Shown: one piece after another, positions 63,238-64,000 of the stretch
Position numbering within the stretch: the stretch's first letter is position 1
How the letters are laid out: the number at the start of each line of letters is the position of its first letter
DNA from: Streptomyces sp. NBC_00659
GTDB lineage: Bacteria; Actinomycetota; Actinomycetes; Streptomycetales; Streptomycetaceae
DNA: 64,000 nt
Direction: 5' to 3'
NCBI RefSeq assembly: GCF_036226925.1
Contig: NZ_CP109031.1
Span: 7,626,001-7,690,000 of the forward strand
Position numbers and translations under genes: made by a program
The notes under the pieces: generated by a model
Database searches by the model: none
What the model was told of the DNA's origin: nothing
The model's input: only the letters and a program-made list of their open reading frames with translations

Positions 63238-63378
63238 GGTGCGACTGTAGGCGCACCCTCACCTGGCTCCGTGGACCCGCTCCGGGGCCCGGATATGCAG
63301 GTGAAAGGCGCTCCGAAAGCTTGGTATTGTTATCCATGTCGCCGCGGGGAACACCCCCGCCCAGGCGGCAGACACCTT

Positions 63379-63463
63379 GTCCGGGTGGCGGAATGGCAGA
63401 CGCGCTAGCTTGAGGTGCTAGTGCCCTTTATCGGGCGTGGGGGTTCAAGTCCCCCCTCGGACA
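63379..63463 (+). tRNA. tRNA-Leu (anticodon GAG)
   Basis: 85 nt. Acceptor GTCCGGG pairs with CTCGGAC (63456-63462, one G-T), discriminator A at 63463, and CCA is not encoded. Anticodon stem CTAGC/GCTAG (63405-63409, 63417-63421) with loop TTGAGGT and anticodon GAG at 63412-63414. The long variable arm (TGCCCTTTATCGGGCG region) and T-loop GTTCAAGT are typical of class II leucine tRNA. It reads CUC and CUU codons. A TATTGT at 63325-63330 with GTGAAA 18 bp upstream is a possible promoter. Confidence 0.95.
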
Positions 63464-63485
63464 CTCTTTGTGGCGATACACGAAT

Positions 63486-63525
63486 GAGGACCTCGACCTG
63501 ACGGTCGTGGTCCTCGTTGCGTTTT
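63486..63525 (+). terminator. Rho-independent terminator of tRNA-Leu
   Basis: GAGGACC (63486-63492) and CGACC pair with GGTCG and GGTCCTC (63509-63515) around a 4-nt loop, followed by GTTGCGTTTT. Confidence 0.8.
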
Positions 63526-63659
63526 CCCGGCTCGAGGACTCCCCGGGGTACCCGGGGTGAGGGCCGTCCGGGTGTCCTCGGCACCGCGGGCGGCGGCCGT
63601 GATGTGCCGGCCGCCGCCTGGCGGAAGGATTCAGGTTCGCGTGCGTGAGTGACGCGGCG

Positions 63660-64000
63660 TCAGTTCGACGCGCTGCCCGAGACCCACTCGCTCCACGGCA
63701 TGTTCCAGTCGCTGAGGCCGTTGTCCGGGGACACTGTGGCCTTGTCCGCGGAGTTCTTGACGATCACGACGTCACCGGTCAACGAGTTGTCGAAGAACCA
63801 CGCGGCGGGCTGCTTGCCGTCGCCGGCGTTCCTGACGTCCTTCAGGCCGACGCAGCCGTGGCTGGTGTTGACCTTGCCGAAGACCGAGTCGCCGCCCCAG
63901 TAGTTGCCGTGGATGAACGTGCCCGAGGCGGTCAGGCGCATGGCGTGCGGTACGGCCTTGATGTCGTACGAGGGCTTGCCGTTCTTCTCCGTGAGGCCGA
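63660..64000 (-). CDS. L,D-transpeptidase, C-terminal part (5' end outside window)
   Basis: The frame is open to the last base of the window and ends at 63660, giving the final 113 residues. It contains the YkuD-domain active site: THGNYW-type block FIHGNYWGG and the nucleophile motif KVNTSHGCVGLKDVR (SHGC). The end VIVKNSADKATVSPDNGLSD, DWNMPWSEWVSGSASN is typical of the Streptomyces proteins with N-terminal Ig-like domains that make 3-3 cross-links in peptidoglycan. The N-terminal signal and Ig domains cannot be seen. Confidence 0.88.
   Translation of the reverse strand, partial: GLTEKNGKPSYDIKAVPHAMRLTASGTFIHGNYWGGDSVFGKVNTSHGCVGLKDVRNAGDGKQPAAWFFDNSLTGDVVIVKNSADKATVSPDNGLSDWNMPWSEWVSGSASN

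Overview
The window looks like chromosomal DNA of a Streptomyces or close relative. It is very GC-rich with G/C-biased third codon positions. It has many GTG starts, Arg-rich signal peptides, secreted polysaccharidases with family-2 cellulose-binding modules, CebR-type operators, an MmyB-type and a DUF5753-type HTH regulator, and a rare TTA codon in one cellulase gene. Species cannot be fixed from sequence alone.

Layout. 0-11 kb: the 3' end of a membrane phosphodiesterase-like gene, a MoxR ATPase/VWA-metallopeptidase pair, an OsmC protein, a second DnaK, two HTH regulators, a pterin dehydratase, a truncated methyltransferase stub, a two-gene operon of unknown function and a divergent WYL regulator with a perfect operator at its start codon. 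11-24 kb: a plant cell-wall degradation block with PL11 rhamnogalacturonan lyase, GH74 xyloglucanase, GH48 exocellulase, GH5 endoglucanase and GH6 cellobiohydrolase. All except PL11 carry CBM2, and two CebR boxes sit between the divergent GH48 and GH5-GH6 units. 24-37 kb: a His-rich methyltransferase, an SDR, a GH75 chitosanase with a palindrome at its promoter, an aldo/keto reductase, an acyl-CoA ligase, a WYL regulator/hydrolase pair between two decayed IS5-type transposase ends, LysR with a BASS-type transporter, and a secreted sialidase.

37-45 kb and 52-62 kb look like two arms of an oxalate/formate/CoA-thioester system. The first has fdhD, a PanE-like reductase, an OxlT-like transporter with a 44-aa partner, a KASIII-like enzyme and an FCD-type GntR regulator. 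The second has a second OxlT-like transporter with an 85-aa partner, an ADP-forming acyl-CoA ligase, formyl-CoA:oxalate CoA-transferase (Frc), a SucC/SucD-like pair and an aldehyde dehydrogenase. A shared operator-like element containing GTCGACG occurs in both arms, which suggests one regulon. No oxalyl-CoA decarboxylase is present in the window.

45-52.5 kb: a ROK regulator followed by a sugar ABC transporter, a Gfo/Idh/MocA dehydrogenase and a TIM-barrel isomerase, which reads as a self-contained uptake and catabolism operon for an unknown sugar or polyol. 62-64 kb: a DUF2254 membrane protein, tRNA-Leu(GAG) with a terminator, and the C-terminal part of an L,D-transpeptidase running off the window.
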